Shown piece by piece: positions 1-49,000 of a DNA stretch of 64,000 nucleotides. The stretch's first letter is position 1, and every line of letters begins with the position of its first letter. The stretch lies in assembly GCF_000247815.1 (NCBI RefSeq), contig NC_021674.1, positions 14,397,562 through 14,461,561 on the forward strand, read 5' to 3'. The notes beneath the pieces are model-generated. The model was not told the origin of the DNA. It did not search any database and worked only from the letters and a program-made list of their open reading frames with translations. Made by a program: the position numbers and the translations under genes. This DNA comes from Ficedula albicollis. Lineage: Eukaryota > Chordata > Aves > Passeriformes > Muscicapidae.

Positions 1-35726
<35,726 letters not shown>

Positions 35727-36940
35727 ATTCCTTTTCAGAAAGAAAGTCCTGCCATTCTAATATCATAACTATTAAAACTTTTTTTTTGGAGGAAGTTACA
35801 CTTGCCCATTTCTGCAGAAAGAGACTGTATTAAAGCGGATGTGTGAGGTGTTGACACTATGGAGCTCAACCTACCAAAAAAGAAAGTGGCAATATGTTGA
35901 CTCAGGATAACAGAACTGGGCGTTTTAGCATTACTGTGTAAACAAAGACTTTGAAGGGACAGAAGTGAAGAAAAATAAGCTGCAATTTTGTACAGATACC
36001 AACTTCCGAGAGCTGGTGTTTTTACAAGTAGCATTGAAAACGCAGTCCAATTTGCAGTAGTACTATTCTGTAGACAAGCAGCATTCTTTGTTGCTGCCTT
36101 TATGGACATGGGTACCAATTGCTTTTGTAACATGGTAAAAATGTGAGCTAGCACTTCTGCATTTCTTTTGATTTTTTAACATTTATTCAGATTGAGAAAT
36201 ATGATTTTAATGCTTTAATCTCATGTAGTTTGTTTCTAATTTCAAGCAAAAAATCTTATTGTACTTGAATGTGTCCTGTTTTGTTAGCACACCTAGACTT
36301 GCTGTAACTGTACTCATGTCCCAGTATGTACGTTCTTTCTATGAAAGAGAAAACACTAATCTTAAATTATATCCAGCAATTTTTCTGGTGTCCTCTGAAG
36401 TTAGAATAATCTCCTCCCCTGCCCCAGCAATAGTCTGTACTCAAACCACCCTAACAAAAGAAAGAAAAGCAAGTGTTTTAATGAGACTTCCTAGACTATA
36501 ATGCACTATAAAACAAAGTACCCATGTAACTAAGTTTTGTGAAAGAAATTTTACTATGTTTTAAAGTACACAGTAGAAAGTCTCCTCAAAACAGTCTTGT
36601 ACTTTACTCTGTTCATAGTTTTTTTTGAACAGTCTGGACATTACTTACATAACCTGCTGGAAATCACAGCAATTTCCTGCTCTAATGAAGCTGAGACAAG
36701 TATATATACAGCCCTATACAGTTTCATAGCTTTTTTCCATTTATGTGTATTGGTGACAGTGGGTAATCAACAGCCTGAAAGTGTATGCATGTACCATAAC
36801 ATCTAGACTTAATATATTGTGGAGTACTCAATAACCATTATGTAGAGGGTAGGTATGAATTAAAGGGTTTAATTTCCTAGGAAAGACAATGGAAAAATGG
36901 TCATTTTTAAAAAATAAAGTTTATTAGATCATAATGTTGT
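35727..36940 (+). other. FBXO11: FBXO11 3' untranslated region
   Basis: AT-rich sequence from the stop codon to the canonical AATAAA at 36913-36918, followed by GT-rich TTGTCTGTT at about 36936. An ATTAAA at 36859-36864 is a weaker alternative. The cleavage point (about 36930-36940) is inferred. Confidence 0.75.
36913..36925. promoter_or_regulatory. Shared bidirectional poly(A) signal palindrome
   Basis: AATAAAGTTTATT is a palindrome apart from its centre base. It gives AATAAA on the + strand (36913-36918, for FBXO11) and AATAAA on the - strand (36925-36920, for MSH6). The MSH6 stop codon is only about 50 bp away, so its 3' UTR would be short and the two transcripts should overlap by a few tens of bases. 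Confidence 0.85.
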
Positions 36941-36975
36941 CTGTTCCCACCTTTTTGAGAAACCCGTGCGAGTTC

Positions 36976-37057
36976 CTAAAGCCGGTTGATCATCTCCATG
37001 AGTTTCCGAACTGCATTAGCATCACTGGTTGCTCCATCCACCACCTGGCACAGGTAC
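36976..37057 (-). CDS. MSH6: MSH6 exon 10 (C-terminus, stop)
   Basis: Residues 1248-1274, [19 protein letters not shown] then MEMINRL, stop TAG at 36978-36976. Acceptor CCCTCAG. By family knowledge this C-terminal helix region contacts MSH2. Confidence 0.95.
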
Positions 37058-40000
37058 CTGAGGGAAATAACCACCTTTACTGACATGGACACTGAGGGGC
37101 AGAGCTTAAGATACCATTCCTGCAACAGCTTTAGGAGATGTGGATGCTGGGCCTGGTTTAAAGGCTGCGAGCAGTGCCCCCCAGCACCTCTGTGTGCAAA
37201 TTCAGACTGGCAGTGACCCAAGGCTTAAAGTACTGCTCATCATATCTGCCCTCCCACAGTACCTCACTCCCTCACAAAAGCAGCTGTAACTGCCCCTCGC
37301 GCTGTGACTGAGCAAAAGCCACTGCCCAAGTATTAAAACAGGTTCCTATAAGCAATCTGTAACTTAGATACAGAAAGCCAGGGCCTTACCTAAATATTCT
37401 CAGTGACAGAGTTGTTTTTTCAAACTCTTTGGCTTTTCTGTGCCCCTGCTGAATGACTTCCTCTGGAATATCTGCAAGTCTTGCCGCATTGAAGCCGTAG
37501 CTCTTTGGGCAGGCTCCTTCAATGAACTTGTACAGGAACGTGATTGTTTCCTGGCTTGGATCTTCACTTTCATTTTCAACCATGCATGCCTGGGAAGAGC
37601 AAATCACAAGTGAGAGTTTGCAATACTGACCTGCAGCCTAAGAAATGCATGGGATATCACGTCCTGTTCTCACAACAGCCGTTTTTCAGGGCAGAAGAGC
37701 ACAGAAAAGCAGAAACGCCATGCTGACACACGTACCATGTGGCCCAGGCGCACGGCCCCACTGTGGGAATGGTCCTCCACCAGGGAGTGGTAGTGAGTGG
37801 AGAACAGCGTCCGGCAGCGGATCCTCTCTGCCAGCTCCTTCACCACCGCACTCGCTATGGCCGTGCCGTCAAATGTGGCCGTGCCTCTGCCTGGGGACAC
37901 AAAGGGACAGCTCTGGCACTCCCAGCAACGCCAGGGGCACAGTCAAGCCATCCACAGTTCACGTGCTGCTGGAGAGACAGATGCCCTACAGACAAATGCA
38001 GCAATGCATTTCTAGTGTTTGTTTTTTCCCCTCCCTTCTGTGTGCAACACTAACAGCAGTGAGCGGTGAGAGCCATCTCTGGGAAGTGACCTGAGAATTG
38101 GCCCCATAACAATCACCCTCCTCTGCACTGCAGAAAAAAGATGTTTCTGCTCTCCTGAGGTTTGCTGCAAGTAATTATGCAAAGGAAAAGCAGGAAACCA
38201 CAGCTGGAAATAGGGTAATAATGACTGCGGGTGGGAGGTGGTGATGAGTTCCCAGGGCACCCAAGATGTGTTCATGTTAGAGAGGCTGAGACACCAGTTA
38301 AACACCAGCAGCATTATGATGAAAGTGGCCCTGTGTGCTTGGCTGCCATTCAGACAGCCCAAAAACCTTGCAGCCAGTCTTTCATCCCTCAGATTTAGCT
38401 TCCATCTATTACAAAATAGTCTAATTACCCAGTTCATCCACGAGAACAAGGGAATGCTGTGTTGCATGCTGCAGAATGCTGGAAGTCTCACTCAATTCAA
38501 CAAAGAAGGTACTTTCACCTTTAAAGGAAATGACCAAAAAAAAAAAACAAAAAAGCTATGAAGTAGTAGTCAAATACATGAAAAACACAACTAAAACCTC
38601 ATTTAATCTGCACTAGAATCTTGGTTAAGCTAAAGTGAAACTCAGTAGCAAACTGAAGATGAGCAAAAACATGACACACTTTTTCCAGTGTGAAACAGTA
38701 GGTTCCCATTTGCCAGAAAAAGTAAGTTTTGGCTGTACTCCTTTAGAGAACAGATACAGACACAATTAATTAAGTTTTCAGGCCAGCACACCTGCTTAAC
38801 TTTTAATAGCACCGGTCAAAAGTAACAGCTGGGCAAGAAGAGGGGCACAAAAACTACAAGATGGAGAGAATTTTTGTCCCTCTCTTGCTCTAAATGCACA
38901 GGACAGGCCAAAGGTGTGTGTGGCTTTCCAGTCAAAAAACAAGCAAAAAATCAGAGAGACTGGAATTACCAGTTTGGTTGTGAGGTCATGTGGGAACAAT
39001 TTCGCTAATAAGGGCTTTATTTGTCCTCAAATGAAGTATGGCAAAAGCAGCCGGTTTGGTTGTGAGGTCATGTGGGAACAATTTGGCTAATAAGGGCTCT
39101 ATTTGTCCTCAAATGAAGTATGGCAAAAGCAATATTCTGCTTCTAAGGCTTAAGCATCTCATGGGAGTTTCAGCAACCCAGATAATACAAGGCCTGAAAT
39201 TTACACCTGAAATTGGTTTTAGCAGATTATGAGCAGAAGTACACAATTATTCACACCCCTCCACATGATAAATCCACACTTACAAAGTTGGGATTTACTT
39301 GTTCTTTGTGGGGATCATTACAAATAATTACAAGTAGCAGCAATTAATACAATTTATTCCATTAAAGGCAAGCATTTATTTTCTGTACTCGTGCTGTATG
39401 AGCACTGCTTTGCTCTAACATAAGTTTTCCAATATGAATTATTAAGCAGTGTCCACCAATTGTGATTTTCTGCATTTATTTAAAGAAATTACCAGGATTT
39501 AATATGTTTTTAATGATATTTAAGAATATCATTTATTCTCTTCAGAAAATAAAGCCCCAAAAGTATATTACTGAAAAAATTAACTTCATAAAAGTTCCGC
39601 TTACATCCATTACAAAGTGACTGCCATGGAACTTCTGCTGTGCTTTCCTGTCTACACAGTGTGCATCAAAAATGCATCAAGAACAGATTTCAAAGCTCTT
39701 TCTGTGCAGTGTTCACCCTTACAATGTGAAATGTCAGAAGTACAGTTCTCAGTTAATTGAAAAAAATTGAAAATGCTACATTTTGCTAGACCATCTCTCA
39801 TGAAGGAAGGGCCCTTCTCATCTCTACCATAAGCACTTAAGTATTTTTCCACACTTTTGATTCCTTCTTGTGCTGAAATTAAACAAAATGGAGACAAGCT
39901 GGGAAAAGAAAGCCTTAATAATATTCTCTAGCTGCAAAGAAAAGCCATGATTTTGGGAAGTATAAATATTTTTTTTAAATTAAGAACTCAGAATGATTCT

Positions 40001-43000
40001 TTTCCAAATTCCTTCTGTGCAACAAGTTCAGTGGGCTTAATTCCTTTCATATTCACTGACCCACATTTTTCAGCAGAGAGATCACAGGAAATCTGTGCCC
40101 TCCTTAAATGAGCAGTGATACTACTCTTACCACAACACTAATTTTATTTTTCTAGCCCAGTGGCACTTTGCCCATCACCACTGGCAGACTTTACCATTTC
40201 ACTTGTCATGTCATCCTCCACTTGTGTCTTCCTCTCCACTGAAGGAACAAAATACTCCAAGAACTCTCAACTACTGCTTCCAAGGAGAATATCTGCCTCT
40301 TTTCCTCATCAGAAGAAACCAATTTCAAACATAAGGCTTTCTGATTGAAACAAGGGACTTCTATAGTCCTTGCACGGTAGAAAAACAACTCCTGTGCAAC
40401 AGCTTCACTGTCCTATTTCAGAACACTTAGAAAAAGATATAAATGAGAGTAGAATATAATCAATTCTACAAAAAGATATTCCTCAGACTTGCATCCAGCT
40501 GGGAGCTAGGCTTTTTATATTAAAATTCATTAGGAAGTAATCTCGTGAGACTGTCAAAAATTGAATGGGGGACACACATGAAAAAAAGCCTAAGTGCAAT
40601 CCTGCCTCCACTCTGAACAAGAGAGGAGTGCCCAGCTCTCCCTGGAAAACACTGTCCCCTTTCCCCCTTGCCCCTCAAGCCAAGGCAGAAGGCTGGTGGC
40701 AGCAGCTCTGTGTGCAGTGTCAGACACTCACCGGCCATGATCCTGTCGGAGGCGCCGAGCCGCGTGAACACGCGGTCGATGGGCGTGAGCCTGCAGGCTT
40801 CCGCGGGCACGTAGCACCCCAGCTGGGCCATGACCACCAGGAGACCAGCCTGCACAGCAAACAGGGACACTCACATCTGCACTGCTGCTTGCAGCTTCAG
40901 TGCCACACACACAGCGAGGGCACGAAGCTGTGTTTCCCCTAAAACGGGGACTGGCTGCTTTAACAGCCCCAGGCTGCAGCAGCATCATCTCTGGCACGGC
41001 TGAACTACTCTGAAAGCCTTCAAAACATAAATTATCACAGCAAGCAGTATTCATACTGCAACCTTCCTGCTGATCTCTAGTTTCATCTTGTTCAACCTGC
41101 AGAAGCATCTTTTGCCAGCTGATGCCAAGTCCTGGGTAAGTAACTTGAAAAAGATAAACGGTATTCAATCACTTTTTCCTCTCCAAGGACATATGAAACA
41201 TCCCTCCCTAAAGCAGAAAATCTGTCTGAACATGGGCATTTTGTACCAGCCTGGCAATTGTGCACATCCTGAAGCCCACTTTTGGGAACTGCTGTGACCC
41301 CTATGACAGGCAGGCCCTGCAGTTCCTTTACCCAAACCCCAGAGGTACCTGGAACACGTGACACTCACCTGTCTCATGAGTGTAGATTTGCCACCCATGT
41401 TGGGGCCAGTTACCAACACACAGGAGGCCTCACCGCTGCTGCCCTCATCCTTGCTGCCAATTACGATGTCGTTGGGAATAAAGTCATCCCCAAAGAAAGT
41501 TTTTGTGATGCACGGATGGCGGGAGTTTCTGAGTTCCAGGAAGGGAGGAGCATTATCCATAGGCAGCAGGATTTCAGGTCGGCACAGGGGTCCATCACCA
41601 CCCTGACTGTAGTGAGCAAGGGACATCAAGACATCTAGAAAATTAAGAGAAATTCCAGTCAGTCACACCTTCAGATTTCTTCATACACTGGAACTCATTT
41701 ACTCAATTGAACAGAAATTTTGTAGAAACAATTTTCTATTTTATTCCATTTTCCTCATAAGGGAAACACCCAAGAACAAGTAAACACCCAGAACAAGTAA
41801 AAGGTGGGAATACTTACAGTGTCTTTGCTCATTCTTTCCAGATTTCTACAGATGTCAAGATAAAAACACTCCCCTATAGTTATTTTAGTTAAAAGTCTTT
41901 AAAATACACACCACTTCATTTCAAAAGTACATGAAAAAAATACTATTTTCTTCCTTTTTTTTTCAATTTAGAACAAGTAAGGTGGAAAACAGTTTCTGTG
42001 ACAGTGAATTACTTTGTGAAGAATCCTAATTCTGCTTGAAAGTCTGTTGGTCCAGCAGAAAACAGCAGCAGAATACCCTCAGTTAGCTGAGCCCTGAGGT
42101 TCTAAAAGCTGATCACCTACACAATGAGACTGTTTATAATTTTAGAGGCTTTATGTACACATATTACACCTGAGCCTGGACACTGAAGTCCTCTCTGATG
42201 GGAACCAATTCAGCAACTGCCCTGGACTGTGGTGTAGCTGATGTGACTGCTTCCCAGCCAGAGGCTTTATGTACACATATTACAGCTGAGCCTGGACACT
42301 GAAGTCCTCTCTGCTGGGAACCAATTCAGCACTTGCCCTGGGCTGTGGTGTAGCTGATGTGACTGCTTCCCAGCTCTCCCAGCAAATCCGTTCCCAGCCA
42401 ACACTCCCTGCCTCCCTGCCCTCCCTTTTCTGCTCTAGTAGCATTCAGAAAGTGCTTTTATTTTTCCCTGGAACAAACACCTCCCAGAGTGCTTCATCTT
42501 AGAAGAAAATGCACAGGACAGAAGTATGCCAGTCCTGAGAAGGGAATACAAGAGATTGTTCTATCCCAGAAACTTAAGAAAGATTTGGGAAAGCCTTCTT
42601 AGTAGACTATCTTCTTCAAGGCTTGACACTAAGCACTTTCATTTTTAAAGGATGCCCAGAAAGCTTCCAGCTTACATGGAAAGGAGCACTAATCTACACA
42701 GAAGGCTCAGGAAGCAGTGAGGACCACCAGGCTACAATGAACTTGGCTGCATATCTACAACCACACAACAGGAATGAAGGAAGAGTTCGCAAACAAGGCC
42801 CAGCAACTGTCCTGCTGTTTAGCAACAGGAAGTAAACAGGGAATCACTGTTAATTATCAAAGCTGTTACCACAATCAAGAGCTTTCAAACGACAAGTTAA
42901 GAGCTGGCAACAAGCTCCCCAGATCAGATTTCATCACCACAGAGGTAGTTCCACTGTGTCAGTGTGTTGGGTTGATGTGGCCAGAAATGTGTATTCTATC

Positions 43001-46000
43001 ACCATCTGTTGAAGCCGGGTGGGGCAGTGATTCCTTATCTCTGTGGCACATACCATCTGCTGATGGGCCATCTTTAAGACAAGATGGGACAATCATCTTT
43101 ATCTTTTCCACAACCCTCCAGGAGGATATCATCTGCTGCTGGCCCATTGAGTCCCACTGCATGACTGATAAAATTACATCATCCCATTGGGAGATGCTCC
43201 ACCGGGGGGGGGAGCCAAGCCTTTCCTACCTAGATAAAAAACTGAGATTTTGAATAGCAAGTTATCCTTCTTTCCACTGGATTCCAGAGGAGAAGCTGGA
43301 CCTTTCCACATCATCCCTGGACTTCTGGAGGAAGGCTGCATCCTTCTACAGGAGCACTGCTTCAGCTGAACCACATCTGGCACTGCAGGGGGACTGTAGC
43401 CACCACTTGATCGGACTGCTACCAACACCCTGATTGACAGGGTGTCAGGTTGTATTCTGACTCTGTCAGGGGTGGGATGGTTTTTTTTTTAATACTGTAT
43501 TTTTATTTTAATTTTCCCAGTAAAGAACTATTATTCCGAATTCCCATATCTTTGCCTGAGAGCCTATTAATTTCAAATTTATAATAATTTGGAGGGAGGG
43601 GGTTTACATTCTCCATTTCAAAGAGAAGCTTCTGCCTTTATTGGCAGATACCTGTCCTCCAAACCAGGACAGTCAGAAGGATAGCTCTTACCCAGCTTAA
43701 GAAAGCTCTTACCCAGCACAGCCATGCACTCCACAGCTGTCTGCCAGTCCCTGCTGTTCTTGTCGAAGTTGTAGAAGAGGCGCCTCATGCAGTCCTTGAG
43801 GGCAGCGTCGCGGCGCTCCTCGGCGTTCACCATGGCAGCCAGCATCTTCTCGATCTCCTTGGTCCAGTAGCGCTTGTAGCCCTTCCTGCTGGACCTCAGC
43901 TCGTATTCCTCGGGCAGGTTACGAGACACGGCGCTCTCTGGGATTTCCATCTGGTACCGGTTCTTGCCTGTCCCCCAGTACTGCACGGATTTGGACCCCA
44001 GCAGCTTGCGTTGCTGATCCAGATACTTCCGCAGATCTTCCTCAACAGCCTTGATATCCTGCAGTGCTCCGTCATAATCGGGGTCAAAACCTGCCTTTGG
44101 GGTAATCACTCCTGTCTTCCGAGCCTGGTTGTGATCAAAGGCAGTGTCCCACCTTGTGAGCTCTGCACTCAGGTCTGGGAAGCGGCCGTCGGGATTTGTG
44201 GCTTTGCGGGTGACCAGCTGCTTCAGGACTCTGGATTTGAAGTCACTGGCAACCTCCTCCATGACATCGACAATCTCATTCATTACTTTGAATCCCTCCA
44301 GGGCAGACAGAAAGTCAGCGATTTTCTTTTTGCTGTATTTGAGCTCTTCATAGAAGATGGCCCTGCTGTCAGGATGGTTCTGGCTTTTGAGTGGTGACCC
44401 GATGCTGTGAATTTTGCTGAGCAGCCTTTCCAGGTCAGGCAGCTTCTTGAGGCACTCACTGACTTCAGACATTTTATCTGGCACTGCCAGGAGGTCCTCG
44501 ACAGCATCCAAACGATCATTGATGGATTTGGGATTACAAAGTGGAGCGCAGAGCCACTGTTTCAGGAGTCGCTTCCCGAATGGTGTACAACAAGAATCAA
44601 TCCTTTCCAACAAAGTACCTTCTATGGTTCCATTGGTTCCATTCTGCAGGACTTCCAAGTTCATCAGGGTGACTCCATCCAGCACCATCCGCTGGCCAGT
44701 TCTGGCAAACGAACTACTTGAACTTACGGTTCTGGCAGTAGCAATATCCACAGGGACATATTCCTCAAAGTTTGCCTGTGATAACAGCTCCTGATCAATC
44801 AGACATTTTTTGAGATAGAAGACACATCCCCCAAGAGCTGACAAAGCTAATTCACTGTTTTCACCAGGAGTTAATCCCAGGGAGTCACTCTCTGAAGTCA
44901 GAGATTTGATTACAGAGGGCAGAGAACATCCATTTTCAGAATTCTGCTTCTCCTTGAAATATCCTTCCTCAAGAAGGACTTTTAGTGTTTTAGACGCATT
45001 CCAGAACTGGGAGCCCGAGGTCAGCCCTTCCTGAATGCAAGAAACAAGTGAGCCCTTCAGTATCTTCTGCGTGTCCACAGACAGATTGCCCTTCTCAAAC
45101 AGCACCTGCACAGGGGTGTAATGAGCTACCAGAGTCCTAAACCTGGAGCAGTGGCGGTCATCTGGGAACTGGCCAATGTGGAACTTCCCCACGGAGGTGT
45201 CGACGAAGCAGACCCCGTACAGGCGTGTCCCGGCCGAGTCCTCCTTCTCCTTGACGCACAGCAGGAACTTGCTGTGGTTCTCGGAGGGGTCGCAGTCCAT
45301 GACGCTGTAGGTCTGCGTTCCCTTGGTGATGATCCTGCAGATCTCCCGGCGCACCACCTTGTCAAACCTGCTGGAGTGGCCCGCGGACTTGCAGCGCGCT
45401 TCCATCATTTCAGGCGTTTCCGTCTGCTCCACGCGCGCCACCTTGTAGCCCTTCTGCACCAGGACGTCGGAGAACCGGCCAAACGCAGTTTCTGGAAAAC
45501 CTGAGTGGGCCCAGGTGCCCTTCATAAAGATCAGGCCCAGCTCGTTCACACCAGTGACCGCGTCCATGTGATACAACTCATAGAACTTTCCAACCTTGTA
45601 GCAAATCACAGCATCGAAGTTCTGGCTTTTGAGCTGCCACCACCTTCGCACGCCAGGCGTGCACTTGTTGAGATAATCCTCAGGCACGTACAGAGTACAG
45701 GGGTCGTAATCAGGGTCACCCTGACGCCTCCTGTGCGCATCTCTCCTCTTCCCTTCTTGCAGCCAGTCAAGCTTTTCGTGCTCCCACACTGAGAAGCCAC
45801 CAGTGCTTCCACTGCAAGCATTTGCTTGAGATTCAAAACTTTCAGGTGCTGCAAACGATGTCAGCTTAGACTTGGCTTCTGAAGAGACTGTTGCTGCTCT
45901 TTTGGGAGTTTCAGAACATCCATTTCCCAAGCTACTCCTTTTAGCAGGCTTTTTCACCTCTCCTCTCTTTCGTTTAGAAGGGACTTTTACGGGGCTCTCT

Positions 46001-49000
46001 GCAACACTCTCTGTCTCTGTGTCAGAAGACTCATTTTCATCCACCCCGCTACTGGCTTCCTCACTGCTTGCTGCTTCTTTCCCATCAGGCTTGAACTCCA
46101 CATCGGAGCCATCGTGGTCACTGTCAGAATCCAACACTCTCCTTCTCTTGGCTTTTACAGCTCTTTCCCTGCTCATCACTCGCTTATTGCTTTTCACATC
46201 CTCCTCACTATTGCAGTCTTCACTGTCGCCTGAGGCATTTTCACTCATCTCCTGGAAAAATAAATTATTTTGTCTGCAGGTAATTCTGCCTACAAAGACA
46301 CTGCTGCATAAAGAAGTGAAAAAAAGTACAGTAACACAGTACCTATGATGCTTCAAGCAAGAGACAGCAGAGCCACAGCCAATTCCACCTACCTTAAGAG
46401 AACTCAGGTTTTTTCTGGAACAAATTGCTACTGGCCAGTGGCATAATTACTCTTATTTGCGCTCTTTAGAGACTCATTCATTACTGTGCATATGGGATGC
46501 TGATGAACAAAGCATTTAAACTACACAAAAAAGAATATGGCACGTGTAGGAGAAAGAAAAGCAACTCCATTATTTGCCTTTTCAGCCTCAAACTTCAATG
46601 GAAAACCAGTAGAGCAGTGAGTACAAAGTGCCACTGCACGTAACACAATGCCTAGCCTAGAGTGGCACCTGTCCCTCAGGACACTGTCACACTGGAGACT
46701 GAGTAAATGAGGAGCTAAGGGAAACTACCATCCCACTGACAGTTTCCTCATACCATTCCTCTCAAAATAAATCTATTCCGAGACTATGTGCTCATATGGT
46801 GCTACTGAAATAATAGGTGAATTAACAGAACACGAATACAATACAATAAAACATCAATTTTTAGTTACTCCACCAAGACTGGTGTTAACAGTGCGAGAAC
46901 TGGCATTTTAGTGCTACTCCATGAGATGAGGCTGGGCTCAAAAAATTCAATTTAATGCCTTAGATGAATAGTCAAAAAGCGAAAATTTTATACATTAAGT
47001 CACACTAAAACTTCAGATCAAACTTAGGGCAACTTGGACCATGAATAACAGATAGAGAAGATAAAATGATGCATCAGAAAAAAGCATTTCTGAGTGAAAA
47101 AGTAGGTCACCATGGAGTGATGAGTGAAGAGAGTCAGAGAAGTTAAGTAGATTCAGAGGTCAGTCCTTACCATACAGAACACCAAAGAGACTTGTCTTTC
47201 CAACTAGAAAAGATGAGAGACCAGCATATGAACTGACAACACAGAAGCAGTACAAAAAAAGACATATGGATACATATGTGTGCAGGATAAGCTGTGATTA
47301 CAGTACCAGAGAACTGCAGGATAGTCCATGCTTAGTTCCCAGCCACAGCGTCTAAGTTCAAGCAATATTTCTGCCAATTACAGCAATTAAGAAACATTTT
47401 ACCTCCACTTCTTCCTCTTCCTCCTCTGTGTCTGAAGGTTCATTGCATACTGCCAGTTCAAGCCTCTTGGTTTTATCTTTTTTCAGAGGTCAGTCCTTAC
47501 CACACAGAGCAGCAAAGAGACTTGTCTTTCCAACTAGAAAAGATATTCAGAGGTCAGTCCTTACCATACAGAACACCAAAGAGACTTGTCTTTCCAACTA
47601 GAAAAGATGAGAGACCAGCATATGAACTGACAACACAGAAGCAGTACAAAAAAAGACATATGGATACATATGTGTGCAGGATAAGCTGTGATTACAGTAC
47701 CAGAGAACTGCAGGATAGTCCATGCTTAGTTCCCAGCCACAGCGTCTAAGTTCAAGCAATATTTCTGCCAATTACAGCAATTAAGAAACATTTTACCTCC
47801 ACTTCTTCCTCTTCCTCCTCTGTGTCTGAAGGTTCATTGCATACTGCCAGTTCAAGCCTCTTGGTTTTATCTTTGCTCATGGCATCGTCTGCCAGCACCA
47901 TGGCTCTTTTAATTTCAGGCTTTGTGCTGTAAAACATACCTCCCTTCATCGTCTCCCCATCTGATGAACCTGTAAAAACCACAGATTTACTAGGAACTGA
48001 TCAACAGTGTTCATAGTTCACTTTTAAATGCATTCAGGCAACTAACATTCATATTCGGATAACTGAACTTCTGTGCTGCTACCACTCATTCCCACCACAT
48101 CTTAAATACAGAAACTTATCACTCCTTCAGGCTGATAAACTACCCCTGGGGAATGTACACACACTCACAAATGGAATGCCTACCTACACCAGCACTTGAA
48201 GAACTGCTTCTATTTCTGTAACTCATTAGCACGTGTGAGCACTCCTAAGCTGAGCTCTGAACACCCTCACACTGACTGTAGTTAGTACTGAATTTAACGC
48301 TTCACAATGACAGCACAGCACAGACCTGAATGAGACCACAGGGCTGTTTCAGCAATGACAGGTAAGTTCAACCAGTTACCTTCCCTTTCTAGACACAAGC
48401 CACCTATGGCACAGACCTCAAAGCTCTGCTGGGCTCCAAACTGCTGCGCTAAGTGCAGCCAGGCACCCAGCCCAGCCCATTAGCCAGATTAGCTGATGGC
48501 CAATCAGGCTGGCCATTCAGCCTGACACTGCAGGGCAGTGAACAAAGCCTGCTATTAATAGCTGCTCCATTCCCTCACCCTCCTGCACAGCCCCCCAGCA
48601 CCACAGCTCCTCCTGCCACCACCTGCACATGACACAAACCCAAAGCCAACCACTCTACAGACTAAATTCAGGTCCCACCATCCACCACTACCAACTGAAG
48701 CTTCAGCTCTAAACCAGTGGCAGACAAAGGCAGCAGACTTGGAAGAGGCCAAATACCCCAGAAACAACTCAAAATGCTTACTCACAATCAACTCTGAGTT
48801 TGCAGCAGCAAAGCAGGGAGTTACAAGCAGCTGCTTCAACAGCACAAAGGCAACAATCCAGACCTCCCTTATAGTTCTCCAACTGCAATGAGGCAGTCTA
48901 AAAATATTTTGCATTAATATTAAATGTGACTGAACAATGTCAAGAGAAAAATCTTCTGATACAATTGAGCTGCACACTCAAGTGTGCAACACCTGCACAT

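Larger units (their letters stand above)
41635..43712 (-). other. MSH6: MSH6 intron 4 (2.1 kb)
   Basis: Contains a solo LTR (42963-43671) at its 5' end, a 116-bp tandem duplication (42144-42375) and otherwise unrecognised sequence. Confidence 0.9.

Noticed and set aside
43618..43712. C-terminal extension of the exon 4 frame (GKSFLKL and on)
   Set aside because: This is intronic read-through into the LTR. The conserved donor at 43713 gives the family protein.
45121..46348. Open frames on the + strand over MSH6 exon 4
   Set aside because: Antisense shadows of a long GC-rich coding exon.
46252..46356. Upstream ATG of the exon 4 frame
   Set aside because: It is intron sequence before a good acceptor (TTTCCAG); exon 3 joins in phase at 46251.
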